DNA of 46,809 nucleotides from Bacteroidota bacterium (lineage in GTDB: Bacteria; Bacteroidota; Bacteroidia; Chitinophagales; Chitinophagaceae), in contig JAEZDC010000126.1 in assembly GCA_023429825.1 (NCBI GenBank), forward strand, positions 1 through 46,809, given 5' to 3'. The notes under the pieces are model-generated. The model was not told the DNA's origin, searched no databases, and worked only from the letters and a program-made list of their open reading frames with translations. Shown piece by piece: positions 25,028 to 34,402 of this stretch (its first letter is position 1; the number at the start of each line of letters is the position of its first letter). Both the position numbers and the translations under genes were made by a program.

Positions 25028-27478
25028 TCAGCCATCTTTCTTAGGCATTATAGCTTTTGGCTGATTATTGTTTTGAATGATCGTATTGTTTGGCCGTAAA
25101 GTATCTTTCTTGGGTTTGTTCGGTATGGGCTTTTTAGATGAAGTATCCTTTACTGGCAACTTTGATTCGGGTACTATGTCTTCAACTTCATAGCCCTCAA
25201 TCTGGTAATCTGTTTCATTACCGTTACCACCATCTTCATTCTCACCACCTAAAGAAGGATCGGTATTATTAAACCAATCGTAATTGATATCATTCGCCAT
25301 CACTTCAGGCTTAACGAATGTTGCTTTTGTATCAATACCGCAATTCTTATCTGCAGAGGCTTTATCATAGAAATACGCCCAGATAGGAAGCGCTGCAGCA
25401 GAACCCTGCCCGATATTGGTTGAATTGAAACGGATGAACCTGTCGTCGCAACCTACCCATACACCAGCTAACAACTGTGGAGTATACCCCATGAACCATG
25501 CATCACTATTATCGTTTGTTGTACCGGTTTTGCCTGCAACTTCTCCCTTAACGCCGTATCCCCATATTCTTCGGCCGGTACCAAATTGAGTAACACCCTG
25601 CATCATTTTGATAGTAGAGTAGGCTGTTACTTCGCTGATCACTTCTTTACGTTTAGGCATGAATTGCTCTAATACATTTCCATTTTTATCTTCAATACGG
25701 CTGATGAACATCGGCTTTACATTAAAGCCACGACCAGGGAACATACTGTATGCCTGCATCATTTCAAACAAGGAGATTTCGCAAGAGCCTAATGCAATGG
25801 AAGGATAGGCTTCCACCTTTGTGGTAAGATCGCAGCGCTTGAGATAATCAACAAATCTTTGTGCACCATTGATGCCTCCATTATCAAGTTGTTTCATGAT
25901 ATAAGCAGACGCACAGTTTCTTGACCATGCTAAAGCTTGGGCCATCGGCATTTCCCGACCGGTACAGCTCTCTGTAGTAGCAGGAACAACACCATAATGA
26001 CCAAATGATTGTTGCTGATCGATAACAGTAGTTCCGGGGGTAAATCCGGCTTCTTCAATTGCTAAACTGTATAGTAAAGGTTTGATGGTAGAACCAACCT
26101 GCCGTTTCGTATTCAGGTTAACGTGATCGTATTTGAAAGTTTTAAAATCGATACCGCCCACCCATGCTTTTATCTCCCCGCTTAAAGGATCCATTGCCAT
26201 AAAGCCGGCCTGCAACATTTGCTTGTGATATTTGATGGAATCCAGAGGCGTCATCACGGTATCAGTCTCTCTTTGGTTATTCCATGCAAAAACCTTCATA
26301 GGGACTTTTTGCTTGAAAGTGGCCATGATGTCATCATCATCCAGACCTTCGGCTTCAAGGTTTTTCCAGCGATCACTCATCTTCATTGCATTCTTTAAAA
26401 CCTGTTGTTGCTTACTTCCTTTCCATACGCTACCGCTCTTCACATCATTTTGCGAGTTGAGTACTTTTTGCATTACGTTGATGTGCTTACCAACCGCTTC
26501 TTCTGCGTAGAGCTGCATTCTCGGATTGATAGTGGTATAAATTCTCAGCCCATCCCGGTACAGATCATAATCATCACCGTTTGCCTTCTCATGATCTTTA
26601 CACCATTTCTTCATGTACTCACCCAATACCATCCTGAAGTAAGGGCCGAGACCTGCGTTCTCATCTAACTTTCTATAGTTAAGTTCAATAGGTTTTTGTT
26701 TGAGCGAAGAAGCAACACTTGCATCAAGTTTGTTATTCTTCACCATCTGGTTCAAAACTGTGTTTCTCCTGTCAAGTGCTAATTTGGGATTTCGACGGGG
26801 ATTGTATTTCGTTGCGCCCTTAAGCATTCCAACTAATACGGCAGCCTCTTCTACATTAACACGATCGGGTTCTTTCTGGAAAAATGTTTTCGAAGCATTA
26901 CGGATACCAAAAACGTTATCACCGAAAGGAACAGTATTGAGGTAAAGCGTAATGATCTCTTCTTTGGTAAAGTTTCTTTCCAGTTTAACGGCGATAATGC
27001 TTTCCTTTAATTTTTGGATGGATCTCAGGAGGAAGTTTCTTGTAGCCCAATTATCCGTAAAAAGGTTCTTTGCCGTTTGCATGGTTATGGTAGATGCTCC
27101 ACCTTCACCGCCGAAGGATGCAAGGGCCCTTGCCAATGCTCTTCCGTCTATTCCACTGTGACTGTAAAATCTATCGTCCTCTGTTGCTACCAGCGCATCG
27201 ATGATATTTTTACTGATGTCTTTGTATTCAACATTTACCCGGTCTTCCAGGTAGAATTTACCCATTAGAGTTCCATCTTCTGCATATACCTGGCTGGAAA
27301 GTGAGGCTGATGGATTTTGTATATCCTCAATGGTTGGCATCTTACCGAGGATGCCAAAGTTGGCCATGAGTATGATCAATACAAATGCAGCTACACCTAT
27401 GAAAAATACTTTCCAAACAATGCGAACTGCTTTTTTGATGCCACTTTCTTTTTTAGCAGCAGGTTGACGAGGGTTCAT
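25028..27478 (-). CDS. mrcA: Class A penicillin-binding protein (PBP1A type)
   Basis: An 816-residue bifunctional cell-wall enzyme (819 from an upstream ATG that overlaps a palindrome). One N-terminal membrane anchor (FFIGVAAFVLIILMANF) precedes a GT51 glycosyltransferase domain with ATEDDRFYSHSGID and GGASTITMQTAKNLF. A transpeptidase domain follows with GSTIKP (SxxK), SRNCAS (SxN) and KTGTTNDNSDAWF. A low-complexity Asn/Pro/Lys tail ends the protein. It polymerises and cross-links peptidoglycan at the outer face of the inner membrane. An 18-bp palindrome just upstream may be an operator. Confidence 0.95.
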   Translation of the reverse strand: MNPRQPAAKKESGIKKAVRIVWKVFFIGVAAFVLIILMANFGILGKMPTIEDIQNPSASLSSQVYAEDGTLMGKFYLEDRVNVEYKDISKNIIDALVATEDDRFYSHSGIDGRALARALASFGGEGGASTITMQTAKNLFTDNWATRNFLLRSIQKLKESIIAVKLERNFTKEEIITLYLNTVPFGDNVFGIRNASKTFFQKEPDRVNVEEAAVLVGMLKGATKYNPRRNPKLALDRRNTVLNQMVKNNKLDASVASSLKQKPIELNYRKLDENAGLGPYFRMVLGEYMKKWCKDHEKANGDDYDLYRDGLRIYTTINPRMQLYAEEAVGKHINVMQKVLNSQNDVKSGSVWKGSKQQQVLKNAMKMSDRWKNLEAEGLDDDDIMATFKQKVPMKVFAWNNQRETDTVMTPLDSIKYHKQMLQAGFMAMDPLSGEIKAWVGGIDFKTFKYDHVNLNTKRQVGSTIKPLLYSLAIEEAGFTPGTTVIDQQQSFGHYGVVPATTESCTGREMPMAQALAWSRNCASAYIMKQLDNGGINGAQRFVDYLKRCDLTTKVEAYPSIALGSCEISLFEMMQAYSMFPGRGFNVKPMFISRIEDKNGNVLEQFMPKRKEVISEVTAYSTIKMMQGVTQFGTGRRIWGYGVKGEVAGKTGTTNDNSDAWFMGYTPQLLAGVWVGCDDRFIRFNSTNIGQGSAAALPIWAYFYDKASADKNCGIDTKATFVKPEVMANDINYDWFNNTDPSLGGENEDGGNGNETDYQIEGYEVEDIVPESKLPVKDTSSKKPIPNKPKKDTLRPNNTIIQNNNQPKAIMPKKDG

Positions 27479-27486
27479 AGAAATCA

Positions 27487-27504
27487 TTTAGTTGTACAAC
27501 TAAA
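27487..27504. promoter_or_regulatory. 18-bp perfect palindrome upstream of the PBP1A gene
   Basis: TTTAGTTGTACAACTAAA is perfectly self-complementary and lies 8 bp upstream of the preferred PBP1A start. No T run follows, so it looks more like a dimeric repressor site than a terminator. A closely related inverted repeat lies at 38907-38923. Confidence 0.5.
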
Positions 27505-27536
27505 AACATAAGTGAAAATGAAAGCAAATATTATGC

Positions 27537-30458
27537 TTAAAACTTTCCCGGTAGCGTTTCTGTCAGCATCTTTTTATATGCTGGCAGATCTTTGTTTGTT
27601 TTCAACAGGTCGAGATTCGTATTACTAATGATAAGGAAGCTGTATTTGTCTGCCGGCAGCCAGGGGAATATCCTTCCTTGAGCAACAGGCTTGGTTTTAT
27701 CTACATAATCAACCGCAGCTGCAGCGTTGATAAATGGTCCCATTAAAAGGAATTCATTTTCGGTATCCAGCCTGAGGGTGGTAAAATCAATTTTCTGGTT
27801 AAAAAATTTCTCCCTGTTGTGACGACTCAAAGCATTCCTGGCTTCATTCACATACACAGGATCAACTTTATTCAATACTAATAAAACATATTGCTGTTCT
27901 TCTGGCACAAAACGGAAGACGCTGGCAGTAGAGGTAATCGGCTTAACTGCAACGCTATCCACTTTTGCCGTAACTGGTTTTACATCCACTGCTTTATTGG
28001 TGACATCCTGTTTTGGAACCGGTTGCCTGTTCACGATCTGCTGGTCATTCATTTCAACCCTCTTTTCGGGAGCATCGGATTTTCTTTCCACATCAAGGTT
28101 GGTAAGATACTGCTCTATCTCAGTTCTTCTTCTCAATACATCGATCATAGTTGCAGCTTTCTCCGCAAGCGGGGAGGAGGCAAACTTGTTCTTTAACTCA
28201 GTAAGTTTTGCGATCGCAGTATTATCATCCTTTTGCCTGATGTAGTAAATAGATTCGATGAAAAGTAATTGAGGCGTCCAGAAGTTATTTCCGTATTGCT
28301 GATCAGCAGCTCTCTTTTCATTTATAGCCTGTTCAAATTTCCCTTCGATAAAAAGATTGTAGATCTGTTCATATTTTTTTGTAGCTGCGTTTTCAGCTTT
28401 TGAAGCAGATGCAGGATCCTTTACAACAGATGCATGTTTTCCATTCGGAAATTCTCTCAGCAGTTGCTGTTTAACTGCATCTTGTTTTGACAGGTCATTG
28501 GCTTTGCCGTATAAATAGATAAGGTTAAAGAGTATATCCTCTTTAAGAGAAGTATTTGGAAAACGTCTTAATAATTCTTCAAAGGTTTCAATAGCTGAAA
28601 GATGATCTTGTAGTTGTTCATTGAATACCCCTCCGTTAGCAGCCAGTGCTTTCTCGATGATAAGGTTAGAAGCCTGCAACTGTTCAGGGGTCAACGGAAT
28701 TTTTGCCAGTAGCGCTTCATAAGTAATAGCTCCTGTATCGGATGCATTCTTATCATCAGTAGAAGTTGAAGTTCCTTTATTGTTGTTATTTACGCCACCA
28801 CGACTTACAGCCTGTTGTCTTCTCCAATTGTCAACATTTGGCCTGTTACCCCAACGGGCTTTAAATTCAGAATATCCTTTCGCTTTCAATGAAGGATTTG
28901 TAAAATACCAATCGCCTTTTCCATCATCGAACAAGCCTTTTCCCGGAGCACCTACACTACCACTTCCGGAACTTCCGTCATCTTTCAAGCCCTTTTCTTT
29001 TCTTAATTGCTTTACAACTTTTCGAACATGCGTCTCTCTTTCGTCAGGACTCATCCTGGCAATACGTTGAAGGCTATCTTGTGTATTGATACTTCTTGCA
29101 TTCCTGCTGATCTCTTTTAAAGCAGGTTTCCTTTCATTAACCCTTTGCTTGTCTTTTTCTGATGTAAGTACACCCGCATTTGTACTGTCATAATAATTAG
29201 CAGAGGGGATGTATGATTTAGTATCATAGTTGAGATCTGCCAGTAATAAAAATGCTTCACTCTTTTGCTTCGGGTTATTTACACTCGCTTTCACACTCTT
29301 TAATAAAAGTTCCTGTGCCGCTGTATAATTTTTTCTTTCCAACTCCACCTGTGCCGCTGCATAATAAATGATATCCTGGTAGTTCTGATACTTATCCTTC
29401 TTAGCCATTTTCAGGAGATCGTTCAGGTTACTCTGCAAATAAGATTCTTTTTTTCCTGAGTTGTTGATTTGGATGGAATACAATCGTGCATATACTTCCA
29501 TCACCGGGTCGAAAGTATGATCAATGGCCCTGTTGAAATATTTAATTGCAAGATCATTCTTTCCTGAAAGAGAATACATCTGTGCGATAAGGTATTCCCA
29601 CCTGGATCTATCCTGTTTGCCATCGGCTTCTGATAGCGAACGGCTGAGGTAATGAGCAGAGCTATCATACATCTGCTGTTTATAGAACCAATACGCGATC
29701 ACTTCATTCAATTCAGTATTCAGTCGCTTAGGAAAATTAGGATCATTCTTAAGTATCTCAATCAAGCCGGCTGCATCACTCGTTTCATTTTGCTCAATGA
29801 AATTCCTGGCCTGCCACAAAAAAGCTTCGTTACGGCTTTGCGGATGTGTAAATATTTTTTTCAGAACATTCTTGGTCTCTTTGGTTGCAATTGTGAATAC
29901 ACCATTTGTATTACTGGAATTACTACCAATAGCCACATCATATCCATCATCCTTTGGCGCATACGCGTAATTGATGTATTGAAAAGTCTGAGTGGCCGAG
30001 TCAAAATCTTTTCTGTACATATAAGCCTTACCCAAGAGTAAATAAAGATTATCGATCCAATCATTTCTCAAATCATGCAAGAGAATTCCCGCTGTGCATT
30101 TGTATATAACAGAATCAATTTCGGTTTTCTGCTGCGCAGTTGCATCTAAGGTGTATGGATAAAACGAAAGGAGCTTCGTATAATCGTCTTTAAAACTTTG
30201 CTTAGCATTGCTGATCACCTGGTTCAGCTTGTTCTTAGCATTGAAGTAGTAGTTGTAATGTGTAACGGTATTCTGAAAAACCCGTCGTGGAATGGTGAAT
30301 TTTTTTTCACCTGTCTTTTCACTTTTCAGTGTTCTTTCTTCGTAGTGTTTAGGTTTATCCTTATTAAGATCCGGTGGTTCAGTTGCAGGCTGTGCAAGTG
30401 AAGTAAATCCTGTCAAAATAAACAAGGCCGATCCGAGCAGTTTTTTAAAACAATTCAT
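27537..30458 (-). CDS. PorW/SprE-like T9SS-associated protein
   Basis: A 973-residue exported TPR-rich protein. The region FTIPRRVFQNTVTHYNYYF through ILLHDLRNDWIDNLYLLLGKAY matches what I know of PorW/SprE, needed for type IX secretion and gliding. Middle sections include repeated helical pairs and an Arg/Gly/Asn-rich linker (about 490-560), followed by more TPRs and a Val/Lys-rich stretch. The known family members are lipoproteins, but here the signal peptide ends SLAQP with no lipobox Cys; the only early Cys is at residue 3. It fits with the T9SS-sorted cargo proteins in this window. Confidence 0.85.
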   Translation of the reverse strand: MNCFKKLLGSALFILTGFTSLAQPATEPPDLNKDKPKHYEERTLKSEKTGEKKFTIPRRVFQNTVTHYNYYFNAKNKLNQVISNAKQSFKDDYTKLLSFYPYTLDATAQQKTEIDSVIYKCTAGILLHDLRNDWIDNLYLLLGKAYMYRKDFDSATQTFQYINYAYAPKDDGYDVAIGSNSSNTNGVFTIATKETKNVLKKIFTHPQSRNEAFLWQARNFIEQNETSDAAGLIEILKNDPNFPKRLNTELNEVIAYWFYKQQMYDSSAHYLSRSLSEADGKQDRSRWEYLIAQMYSLSGKNDLAIKYFNRAIDHTFDPVMEVYARLYSIQINNSGKKESYLQSNLNDLLKMAKKDKYQNYQDIIYYAAAQVELERKNYTAAQELLLKSVKASVNNPKQKSEAFLLLADLNYDTKSYIPSANYYDSTNAGVLTSEKDKQRVNERKPALKEISRNARSINTQDSLQRIARMSPDERETHVRKVVKQLRKEKGLKDDGSSGSGSVGAPGKGLFDDGKGDWYFTNPSLKAKGYSEFKARWGNRPNVDNWRRQQAVSRGGVNNNNKGTSTSTDDKNASDTGAITYEALLAKIPLTPEQLQASNLIIEKALAANGGVFNEQLQDHLSAIETFEELLRRFPNTSLKEDILFNLIYLYGKANDLSKQDAVKQQLLREFPNGKHASVVKDPASASKAENAATKKYEQIYNLFIEGKFEQAINEKRAADQQYGNNFWTPQLLFIESIYYIRQKDDNTAIAKLTELKNKFASSPLAEKAATMIDVLRRRTEIEQYLTNLDVERKSDAPEKRVEMNDQQIVNRQPVPKQDVTNKAVDVKPVTAKVDSVAVKPITSTASVFRFVPEEQQYVLLVLNKVDPVYVNEARNALSRHNREKFFNQKIDFTTLRLDTENEFLLMGPFINAAAAVDYVDKTKPVAQGRIFPWLPADKYSFLIISNTNLDLLKTNKDLPAYKKMLTETLPGKF

Positions 30459-30510
30459 GCAACTTTCCTGTACAGGTTGATTGGTTAAAAAATTGTTTTA
30501 AAAGTAAGGT

Positions 30511-30518
30511 TATTTTTG
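30511..30518 (+). promoter_or_regulatory. -7 element before the M23-like/AtpZ operon
   Basis: TATTTTTG matches TAnnTTTG. A start of transcription near 30525 would give a leader of about 50 nt. The nearest TTG is 15 bp upstream, shorter than the usual 19-20, so support is partial. Confidence 0.4.
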
Positions 30519-30574
30519 TTTTCCGGATTTAAGATTGGTGCGATCGGCACTACCTTTAAATCCTATTTAACAAG

Positions 30575-30970
30575 ATGGAACAAGAACAATCACAGGGAAT
30601 GGTTAAAAGGCGCCGTAATCGTTACAGATTAGTGGTGATGAACGATGATACGTATGAAGAAGTTGTTACATTCAAGCTTTCCCGTTTAAGCGTATATATT
30701 GGCATGAGTACCATCTTCGTATTGATGGTGGGATTAACCATTGCTTTACTTGTGCTCACCCCATTGAAACAATATCTTCCCGGAAAAGACAGCTGGAGAA
30801 ACCGCCAGGAATTGCAAGGCCTGAAGATCAGAACTGATTCTTTAGAAAAAGCAATGCAACAGAAAGACCAGTACCTGAAAAGTATCAAAGCTGTACTCAC
30901 AGGAAATACGCCTGCAGAAAAGGACACATCTTTACTGGATGTTCCTAATCCTGAGATATCAAGAGATTAG
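30575..30970 (+). CDS. Membrane protein resembling the N-terminus of M23 peptidases
   Basis: A 131-residue protein: a basic cytoplasmic start (KRRRNRYRLVVMNDDTYEEVVTF), one membrane segment (IFVLMVGLTIALLVLTPL), then a periplasmic part with a short coiled coil. The same start-and-anchor pattern is found in Bacteroidota M23 peptidases, but no peptidase domain follows. It may be a degenerate or specialised anchor. The AtpZ-like gene begins 1 bp after its stop. Confidence 0.7.
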   Translation: MEQEQSQGMVKRRRNRYRLVVMNDDTYEEVVTFKLSRLSVYIGMSTIFVLMVGLTIALLVLTPLKQYLPGKDSWRNRQELQGLKIRTDSLEKAMQQKDQYLKSIKAVLTGNTPAEKDTSLLDVPNPEISRD

Positions 30971-30971
30971 T

Positions 30972-31184
30972 ATGAAAGAAAAAGATAATGGTAAGAAGTT
31001 ACTGTTGCAATATGCCGGGATGGCCAGCCAGTTTTTAGTAGGGCTGGGAATAGGCGTTGTGATCGGTTTGTTTGTTGATAAAAAGATCGGCTGGAAAGTA
31101 CCCATACTGGCGTGGCTGTTACCTTTGCTCATCCTGATTGGAATTTTATATAAAGTATTAAAAGATACTTCAACAAAAAAATGA
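30972..31184 (+). CDS. AtpZ/AtpI-family small membrane protein
   Basis: A 70-residue protein with two membrane segments. QYAGMASQFLVGLGIGVVIGLFVDKKIGWKVP is the AtpZ/AtpI pattern of proteins that accompany F-type ATP synthase operons and help c-ring assembly or Mg2+ entry. The ATG 1 bp after the previous stop is chosen over an upstream in-frame ATG inside that gene. The next ORF overlaps by 4 bp. ATP synthase structural genes are not nearby. Confidence 0.85.
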   Translation: MKEKDNGKKLLLQYAGMASQFLVGLGIGVVIGLFVDKKIGWKVPILAWLLPLLILIGILYKVLKDTSTKK

Positions 31185-31597
31185 TGGCTTTACGTATTAA
31201 ACACTTTAGAGGATTATTGGTTTTGTTTATTGTAGTGACTGCATTAAGTATTGTCTTTAAAGATAGGTTGGCAGAAAAAAAGATAGACTACCTGGTTGTG
31301 ATGGGAGCCAATGCAATTCTATTCATCTTGAGTATGATCAGCCTGGTGATGCATGCAAAAGCAGTTACCAATAAAAATCCCAATGCCTTCGTAAGAAGTA
31401 TAATGGCGGCTAACATCATCAAATTGTTGGGGGTTGCGATGGCAGCGTTCATTTATATCCAGGCAAGTACAAAAGAAACAAGAAGTGTAAATGCTATATT
31501 CATTGCATTGGGGTTATACATAATCTATACATGGCTCGAGAAGAAAGCAACGTTGCAGATCAATAAGAGCAAACAGGTAACTGGAAATGGCATTTGA
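31181..31597 (+). CDS. Four-TM membrane protein of an atp-type context
   Basis: A 138-residue protein with four hydrophobic segments (LLVLFIVVTALSIVF, YLVVMGANAILFILSMISLVM, MAANIIKLLGVAMAAFIYI, AIFIALGLYIIYTWL). Bacteroidota often place such a gene between atpZ and atpB. The start overlaps the AtpZ stop (ATGA), with a second ATG one codon later. The SprT-like gene overlaps its end by 11 bp. The function is unknown. Confidence 0.75.
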   Translation: MMALRIKHFRGLLVLFIVVTALSIVFKDRLAEKKIDYLVVMGANAILFILSMISLVMHAKAVTNKNPNAFVRSIMAANIIKLLGVAMAAFIYIQASTKETRSVNAIFIALGLYIIYTWLEKKATLQINKSKQVTGNGI

Positions 31598-32219
31598 GGA
31601 ACACCCGATGCAGGCCCTTACTGCATTCTTGCCTGATAAAAGCTTTGAGCCTGTAGTACAATACCTCAATCATTACAAAGTACATCTTACTGTAACTAAA
31701 AGGCGTAAAAGTGTATTGGGTGATTACCGCCATGCAGGGTATGGAAAAAATCATCGCATCAGCATCAATTCCAATCTTAATAAGTATGAATTCCTGGTCA
31801 CCCTGTTACATGAACTGGCGCATTTATTAACCTTCGAGCAATATGGCAACAGGGTAGAAGCACATGGAAAAGAATGGAAGCACTCTTATAGCAAACTGTT
31901 AATCGATTTCATTAACAGGAAAATTTTTCCTGCAGATATAGAAAAGGCTTTACACCAGTCTGTAATAAATCCTGCTGCGACAGCTAATGGAGAAACGGCT
32001 TTGCTGATGGTGCTGAGAAAATATAATGAAGTAAAACGGGAAGGATATTTCACGATCGCCGAGATCCCGATGCGAAGTGTTTTTCAAACAGATGATAAAA
32101 GGGTTTTTCGAAAGGAAGAGAAAAGAAGAACCCGGTATATATGTACTGAAATAAAAACGGGGCTGAAGTATACGTTCAGCCCTATGTATGAGGTGCGATT
32201 AGTTCAAAACACTATTTAA
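31587..32219 (+). CDS. SprT-like zinc metalloprotein
   Basis: A 210-residue protein with the HExxH-type site HELAHLLTFEQYG (about residues 70-82) followed by HGKEWK. This is the arrangement of SprT/Spartan-like metallopeptidase domains, although the C-terminal zinc-ribbon Cys pairs of SprT are not present. A proteolytic role is inferred. It overlaps the preceding gene by 11 bp and the convergent ELWxxDGT gene by 8 bp, a very compact arrangement. Confidence 0.8.
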   Translation: MAFEEHPMQALTAFLPDKSFEPVVQYLNHYKVHLTVTKRRKSVLGDYRHAGYGKNHRISINSNLNKYEFLVTLLHELAHLLTFEQYGNRVEAHGKEWKHSYSKLLIDFINRKIFPADIEKALHQSVINPAATANGETALLMVLRKYNEVKREGYFTIAEIPMRSVFQTDDKRVFRKEEKRRTRYICTEIKTGLKYTFSPMYEVRLVQNTI

Positions 32220-34308
32220 TAAACTTCCGGGTCGAGATCGTTCCGTTGTATTCTGCTGTTATAAAATAGAGCCCACTCGCTAGTTGCTGAATAGGAATGC
32301 GGATATTATTCCCGTTGTTCAGTTTTTGTTTAATCACCAGGTGCACACTTCCTTTTGCGTCTGTTATTTTAATTGACACCTCCCCGCTGATATCTTTAAA
32401 CGTCAATATTGCTTCTGATTTGTTTGCGGCAACTATAAAACTGACTTCCTTTTTGAGCTTTACATTGATGACATTACTAAGTACTTTCTTTCCATCCTTA
32501 TCAACGATCTCCAGTCTGTAATAATATACATCAGCAAGTGCAGGGTTCACATCTGTAATAGAGTATTGTTTGGTAAAGGCGCCACCGGTTGCAGACACTG
32601 TTCCGATAGTTTGAAAAGCAGTACCATCGAGGCTGCGTTGTACATTGAAGTGAGAGCTATTCACTTCATTTTCTGTTGTCCAGTTGATCTGAACACTATT
32701 TTGATTCTTCATGGCAGAAAAACGAATTAGCTTAAGAGGAAAGGCAACTACTGCAGCATCCAGGCGGTAAATGTCGATACCATCCCCATTATTTGCATGC
32801 AGGATGAGTTTGTTATTGGCTACTGCCACACCATAGAACTGCGGATCAGAAGCACTCACACCTGAATAAATATCCTGCACCATAGAAGTCCCACCCGGTG
32901 TTCCATCTGTTTGCCACACTTCTGTACCATTAGTGCCATTATCTGCCGCAAAATAAAATTTGTAGAGTGTATGAGCATAGCTGGTATTGTTTTGCGACAT
33001 ACTGCTTCCCGTTCCACTTCTTATATCCCCCAGCATGATCGTTCCCGCAGATGTACCATCACTCACCCAAAGTTCTCTGCCGTTGGCGACTGTTTCAGCA
33101 GTTAAAAAGAATTTGCCTTGCATCAAAAATTGAATGTGTGCATCCCCCCAATTATCTTCTGGTTTCAATATGGAGAGATTTGAACTGGTAGTCCCGCTTG
33201 CAATATCTTTTACCAGCGTGGTACCCGCAGCCGTTCCATCACTGCTAAATAATTCTACACCTACCTGGGCTGAACTGCTATTCACTCCATCAGCAGCAAA
33301 ATAAAATTTTGAACCGATCACAACTGAATGCACTAATTGAGTATAGGTATTGTTACTTCCGGGATTTAATTGAGTGATCAAGGTAGTTCCTGCAACACTA
33401 CCATCGCTTTTCCATAACTGGTTGCCTGAATTCGTACCGGTCGAAGGATTGAAATAAATGATGTTATTAAACAGGAAATATTGCCATTGACCATTGAACG
33501 CTACAGGGTCAAACGCATTCCCAGTTGGATTAATATTTTGTAACATCATCGTTCCGGCGGCAGTGCCATCAGTCCGCCATAATTCATATCCGTTCACATT
33601 ATCATTGGCAATAAAAAACACGTATGATCCATTGCCTACAAATGCGTTTAAAAATAAAGTTGAAGCATTTCCTGCCGAAATATTCTTTACCATTGAAGTA
33701 CCTGCATCGGTGCCGTCTGTTTTCCACAGCTCCAAACCATTCACTCCATCATTTGCCATGAAGAAAAATGTATTGCCTATAAACTCATTGTTTAATACCC
33801 TGGGAAATGCGAATGTGGTGCTTCCTGCACCCGGTGTGATATTCTTCACCATCACTGTACCTGCTGCAGTCCCATCTGTTTTCCAAAGTTCTCTTCCGTT
33901 GATGCCATCATCAGCGGTGAAGTAACCCACATTGCCTACTATGTTCACTCCATTATCTGGCCCCTGCGGATTGGAGCTCCCTGTTGTATTAATATCCTTT
34001 ATTAATGATGTGCCAGCAACAGTTCCATCACTTTTCCATAATTCAACACCACTTGTTGGATTGTTGCAAACTAATAAAGCTACGTTACCAAGCTTACCTG
34101 CCATGCCTTGGAATACTACTGTGGTAGTAGGAATTAATTCAACATTATTTCCATCAGTGCTTCCAAGCTGTCCGCTTGTGAGTGCAAATACTATCCTCGG
34201 AGAAAGTACAGCACCTCCATCAGGTGTTACATTATTTAGCAGTGCAGTGGTTTGAGAAAGTAAATAAGAAGTATAGAACAGCGCTGGTAGAAGTAGTAGT
34301 TTTTTCAT
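32212..34308 (-). CDS. Exported ELWxxDGT-repeat protein with T9SS sorting domain
   Basis: A 698-residue protein with signal peptide MKKLLLLPALFYTSYLLSQ. The reading frame continues 27 codons upstream through a TTG, but the signal peptide decides this ATG. About eight repeats of the form ELWKTDGTAAGT, each followed by a VKNI-like strand, span residues 80-500 and suggest a propeller. A fibronectin-like segment (VNSSHFNVQRSLDGTAF) follows, then a type IX sorting domain ending STRKFIK. It lies just downstream of the two-component genes, and a 16-bp palindrome and promoter elements lie before it, so it is probably their target. Confidence 0.9.
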   Translation of the reverse strand: MKKLLLLPALFYTSYLLSQTTALLNNVTPDGGAVLSPRIVFALTSGQLGSTDGNNVELIPTTTVVFQGMAGKLGNVALLVCNNPTSGVELWKSDGTVAGTSLIKDINTTGSSNPQGPDNGVNIVGNVGYFTADDGINGRELWKTDGTAAGTVMVKNITPGAGSTTFAFPRVLNNEFIGNTFFFMANDGVNGLELWKTDGTDAGTSMVKNISAGNASTLFLNAFVGNGSYVFFIANDNVNGYELWRTDGTAAGTMMLQNINPTGNAFDPVAFNGQWQYFLFNNIIYFNPSTGTNSGNQLWKSDGSVAGTTLITQLNPGSNNTYTQLVHSVVIGSKFYFAADGVNSSSAQVGVELFSSDGTAAGTTLVKDIASGTTSSNLSILKPEDNWGDAHIQFLMQGKFFLTAETVANGRELWVSDGTSAGTIMLGDIRSGTGSSMSQNNTSYAHTLYKFYFAADNGTNGTEVWQTDGTPGGTSMVQDIYSGVSASDPQFYGVAVANNKLILHANNGDGIDIYRLDAAVVAFPLKLIRFSAMKNQNSVQINWTTENEVNSSHFNVQRSLDGTAFQTIGTVSATGGAFTKQYSITDVNPALADVYYYRLEIVDKDGKKVLSNVINVKLKKEVSFIVAANKSEAILTFKDISGEVSIKITDAKGSVHLVIKQKLNNGNNIRIPIQQLASGLYFITAEYNGTISTRKFIK

Positions 34309-34328
34309 AATATCAATTAATGGTATTA

Positions 34329-34359
34329 CGAAACTAACCTCCATCCAAGGCGTAATCAA
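34329..34359 (-). promoter_or_regulatory. Predicted promoter of the ELWxxDGT-repeat gene
   Basis: On the minus strand: TTG (34359-34357), 20 bp, then TAGTTTCG (34336-34329), one mismatch from TAnnTTTG. The layout is the same as at the response regulator gene. The palindrome lies 24 bp upstream of the TTG. Confidence 0.45.
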
Positions 34360-34383
34360 TCCAAATAAATCGGTATTTGCAAC

Positions 34384-34399
34384 TACCAAGATATTGGTA
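34384..34399. promoter_or_regulatory. Putative response-regulator operator, site 1
   Basis: TACCAAG-AT-ATTGGTA is a 7-2-7 inverted repeat with one arm mismatch, extended to ACTACCAA/TTGGTAGT (34382-34401). It lies 75 bp upstream of the ELWxxDGT-repeat gene start and 3 bp after the response regulator stop. The half-site TACCAA is shared with site 2. NarL-family regulators bind 7-2-7 sites. Confidence 0.6.
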
Positions 34400-34402
34400 G
34401 TG

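Noticed and set aside
32212..34389. Longer start for the ELWxxDGT-repeat gene at a TTG at 34389
   Set aside because: The extension runs over the operator and promoter and ends before a clear signal peptide at 34308.
34384..34401. Terminator for the response regulator gene
   Set aside because: No T run follows the hairpin on the minus strand, and the same palindrome occurs at 35109-35124 before a promoter, which points to an operator.
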